From Ignelater luminosus (lineage: Eukaryota; Arthropoda; Insecta; Coleoptera; Elateridae), in contig VTPC01007154.1 of the NCBI GenBank assembly GCA_011009095.1, positions 33,238 through 97,237 on the forward strand: a stretch of DNA of 64,000 nt, read 5' to 3'. Within the stretch, counting starts at the first letter, position 1, and each line of letters starts with the position of its first letter. The translations under genes were made by a program, and so were the position numbers. The notes below the pieces were generated by a model. It saw only the letters and a program-made list of their open reading frames with translations, searched no databases and was not told the origin of the DNA. Shown here piece by piece: positions 61,501 to 64,000 of the stretch.

Positions 61501-62806
61501 AAGGGTTTTCCAATAAGAGGTGTTATTTTGATATTCAAAGAAAAGTGCCATTTTTTAATATAAATGATCGGATGTTTATTTCATTATAAAGAGGAAGGTA
61601 TGCCGTTAATAGTGGAAAATAACATCAGGCAAATGACCACCACGACCACGCTTACAGGACAATATCCTTTTTATGAAATTTTCCATAACCAAATCGCAAA
61701 GTGGCTGCCCTATGTCCTCGATAGCCTCACGAATTCCATCTTTGAGGTCTTGAATCGACGCTGGGCTGTTGGCGTAGACCTTCTCTTTCACGTGGCCCCA
61801 AAGAAAGAAGTCGCAAGGTGTTAAATCACAAGATCTCGGTGGCCAATTGTGATCACCTCTTCGAGAGATAACACGGTCCGGAAACTTTTTCCGTAAAAGA
61901 TCAATGGTTTCGTTGCTTGTGTGGCACGTAGCGCCGTCTTGTTGAAAGTAAACGTTGTCCAAATCAATACCATCCAATTCCGGCCATAAAAAATCGTTAA
62001 TCATCTCTCGATAGCGCAATCCAGTCACCGTAACTGTTGCTCCAGCCTCATTTTCGAAAAAGTAAGGTCCAATGACTCCGCCGGACCATAAACCGCACCA
62101 AACAGTCACACGTTGAGGATAGAGAGACTTTTCAACAATAACTCTTGGATTTTCTGAGCCCCAGATCCGACAATTTTGCTTGTTGACGAAGCCACCGAGG
62201 TGGAAATGGGCCTCATCACTCAAGATGATTTTTCGATGGAATTCTGGATCATTTTCATGCATTTCAACGACCCAATCAGCAAAGACACGACGTTGTTGAT
62301 GATCGGCCGGCTTGAGTTCTTGTGTTAACTGGACTTTATAAGCCTTAAGACCCAAATCTTTATGCAAAATACGGTGTAATGACGTTTGTGGAATGGCTAA
62401 TTCCAAAGAACGACGAGGAATGGACAAACCTGGGTTTTCTTTAACACTTTCGGCTACAACAGCAATATTCTCGGCTGTTCTTGAGCGACGTGCACGGGTT
62501 TTATTCTTCACATCACTAACTTGTCCCAAGAGCTCGAATTTTTTCACCAATTTCTGTATTGCGGTCCGACAAGGTGCTTCACGGTGACCCAAAAATGTTC
62601 GAGTTTTACGAACCGTCTCTGCCAAATTTTCACCATTTTTATAGTGAATTTTAATAATTTCAATGCGTTGTTGAAGCGTGTATCGTTCCATATTTATTAA
62701 TGGCGTAGTTTCTACTTGTCAAATGTCAAAAAAATGATAGCTTCAAAAGTGACATCTACCGAAATAGCGGGCTATTCAAAATAACACCTCTTATTGGAAA
62801 ACCCTT
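61501..62806 (-). mobile_element. Apparently intact DD41D Tc1/mariner transposon
   Basis: The inverted ends are nearly perfect: AAGGGTTTTCCAATAAGAGG at 61501 and the same read inward from 62806, continuing through TGTTATTTTGA (about 31 bp). TA duplicates flank both sides (61499-61500 and 62807-62808). At 1306 bp it has the normal compact size of the superfamily and contains one complete transposase gene on the minus strand. It is inserted into a decayed LINE, so it arrived later. Confidence 0.93.
61606..62691 (-). CDS. Complete DD41D-type transposase
   Basis: An uninterrupted 361-residue transposase that would bind the element ends and perform cut-and-paste transposition at TA sites in the nucleus. 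The N-terminal half has two helix-turn-helix segments (QQRIEIIKIHYKNGENLAET and SIPRRSLELAIPQTSLHRIL) joined by a basic linker (KNKTRARRSR). The catalytic half shows LSDEAHFHLGG (first Asp), YFQQDGATCHTS (second Asp) and LTPCDFFLWGHVKEKVY (third Asp). I count 41 residues between the second and third Asp, placing it in the DD41D group (rosa/Visitor-like elements). The start MERYTLQQR lies 115 bp inside the right terminus. No frameshift or stop is seen, unlike every other transposase in the window. Confidence 0.93.
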   Translation of the reverse strand: MERYTLQQRIEIIKIHYKNGENLAETVRKTRTFLGHREAPCRTAIQKLVKKFELLGQVSDVKNKTRARRSRTAENIAVVAESVKENPGLSIPRRSLELAIPQTSLHRILHKDLGLKAYKVQLTQELKPADHQQRRVFADWVVEMHENDPEFHRKIILSDEAHFHLGGFVNKQNCRIWGSENPRVIVEKSLYPQRVTVWCGLWSGGVIGPYFFENEAGATVTVTGLRYREMINDFLWPELDGIDLDNVYFQQDGATCHTSNETIDLLRKKFPDRVISRRGDHNWPPRSCDLTPCDFFLWGHVKEKVYANSPASIQDLKDGIREAIEDIGQPLCDLVMENFIKRILSCKRGRGGHLPDVIFHY

Positions 62807-63660
62807 TAGAATAATATTTGGCTTTCGTGTCTGCTGTTCTCCTATTTTATGCCAAATTCTTCCCATAACTTCTTTTTGGTGTCTTTTATTTTACTTCTTG
62901 CGTTTCTTTGTGCTTCTTTATATATTTCATACGATTTCTCTTTTTTTTGCTCAGGTATTCTTTCAATTTTTGTTTTTTTATTCTGATTTATGTTTTGACT
63001 TCTGCATTTCAATATACTGCTTTTTTTCTTTTATGTGCAATTCTGCATGTTCCAAATACATATTTCTTTTGTTAGATTTATTAATGTATTTTTGAAAGTT
63101 AACCATATTTGCTATAAATCTAACTATTCTTTGCTAGATTCTAAATCTGTTGGCCTATTTCAGTTTTATATAATCTCTGCTGACTTCTTATCTCTAATCT
63201 TGAACATTCTTATCTTTTCCTGATATTGTTGGTTTTCTTCTTGTTTTTCTTCTTTTTTCTTTTTTTTTGCTTATCTTTCGCGCAACCACTTTTTGTTCTA
63301 CCATGAAGTAATCACTATGAATTTCTGTGCCTCTTTTGACTCATACACCTTGTAGCATGTTTCTGTTATTACGTTTAACGAGTATATAGTCAATGGAAGA
63401 TTTTTTATTATTTCTTGCTCTTGCATTGATAGAATGGGTTTCCAATAATTGAATCAAAGTCAAATCAAAAATCTTTATCCATTATTTAGCACTTCTGCTG
63501 TGGTTTTATAATTTTCTGCCACCTTCCCATTTAGATCACCTACAACTTGCAGGTTTCTGTTGTTCTGATGACTTCCTCCAAGAATTAATTGTTTTTCTCT
63601 TTTGTTTCATCTTTACCTGGCTCATAAACTATTGTTTTAATTTAATAGTAATTTAAATAA
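62807..63660 (-). mobile_element. LINE endonuclease-domain fragment
   Basis: On the minus strand, pieces of an apurinic-type endonuclease can be read in shifted frames: GDLNGKV (about 63522-63544), SSIDYILVKR (about 63371-63405) and GTEIHSDYFMVEQ (about 63295-63340). In LINE endonucleases these correspond to the GDFN, IDYI and SDH motifs. Most of the reverse-transcriptase core between this piece and 61500 is missing. Many stops: a pseudogene. Confidence 0.55.
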
Positions 63661-64000
63661 AGCTGCAATAATAGCTCTTCAGCTTAGATATCAGAAGGTT
63701 CTTAAAGAAAATCCATTTTCAATTTTAGTAATTTTAATTGATAATCTCAGCAAAAACTAAATACTTAATAACAGTTGTGTTTGTTGAGTAGGTTTAGTTA
63801 TTCATACCGATGAAGTTTCTCTTACCAACAGTTACCTACTTTTAGTTTAAGTCTTCAATACAGGAAGTTTCTAAATATTGTTTGGTGTAATGTCCCTTGT
63901 TTCTAATGCAGTACTAACTAGGTAGTAAACGCACAACAAATTGTCGGTTTTGAAAAATTATGCATGTCTTACCTTAGTGTCCAGAACAGCTGTACACTAA
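63661..64000. other. No gene recognised
   Basis: AT-rich end of the window without a recognisable frame or repeat. Confidence 0.4.

Overview
The window looks like AT-rich nuclear DNA from an insect. It holds six spliced protein genes with short GT-AG introns (mostly 50-100 bp) and large intergenic or intronic tracts filled with DNA transposons (mariner, Tc1-like, DD41D-type, PIF/Harbinger, hAT-like, foldback and MITE families) and decayed LINE pieces. A holometabolous insect, possibly a beetle, is my inference from the protein sequences and element types. No bacterial, plasmid or phage feature was seen.

Layout. 1-13.5 kb: gene-poor, with a dead mariner (6248-7336) and a 223-bp TA-flanked MITE (9125-9347). 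13.67-21.33 kb: two tandem polypeptide GalNAc-transferase genes on the + strand with identical five-exon structure; similarity extends upstream of both ATGs. 22.5-23.2 kb: a GC-rich island that looks like a foreign repeat. 24.1-26.65 kb: a head-to-head pair, an ABHD11-like hydrolase (-) and Rab35 (+), sharing a 483-bp promoter interval. 26.7-36.8 kb: no host gene; it holds a broken Tc1-like element carrying two nested insertions, a 272-bp foldback MITE with a 12-bp flanking direct repeat, and another inverted-repeat element. 36.8-40.4 kb: PHF12/Pf1 (-), with two PHD fingers and an FHA domain. 41.2-43.2 kb: a PIF/Harbinger relic split by an hAT-like element whose 9-bp target duplication is still perfect. 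44.66-56.63 kb: NAA25/psidin (-), eleven exons, whose intron 6 is 8.4 kb and packed with transposons, including a dead Tc1-like element with long terminal repeats and a 1.2-kb palindrome. 57.1-57.2 kb: a cluster of ACGT-core (CRE-like) sites upstream of NAA25. 57.7-59.7 kb: a dead DD41D transposon. 60.9-63.7 kb: a decayed LINE interrupted by an apparently intact DD41D Tc1/mariner element (61501-62806) with an uninterrupted 361-aa transposase.

How the genes relate. The host genes are general cell-biology genes: Golgi O-glycosylation (two GalNAc-transferases), mitochondrial lipid hydrolysis (ABHD11), endocytic recycling (Rab35), Sin3/HDAC-linked chromatin repression (PHF12) and co-translational N-terminal acetylation (NatB auxiliary subunit). 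They are not one pathway. The only structural links are the tandem GalNAc-transferase duplication and the divergent ABHD11/Rab35 pair. All exon models were assembled by hand from splice consensus and reading phase; every junction keeps the frame and every total is a multiple of three.
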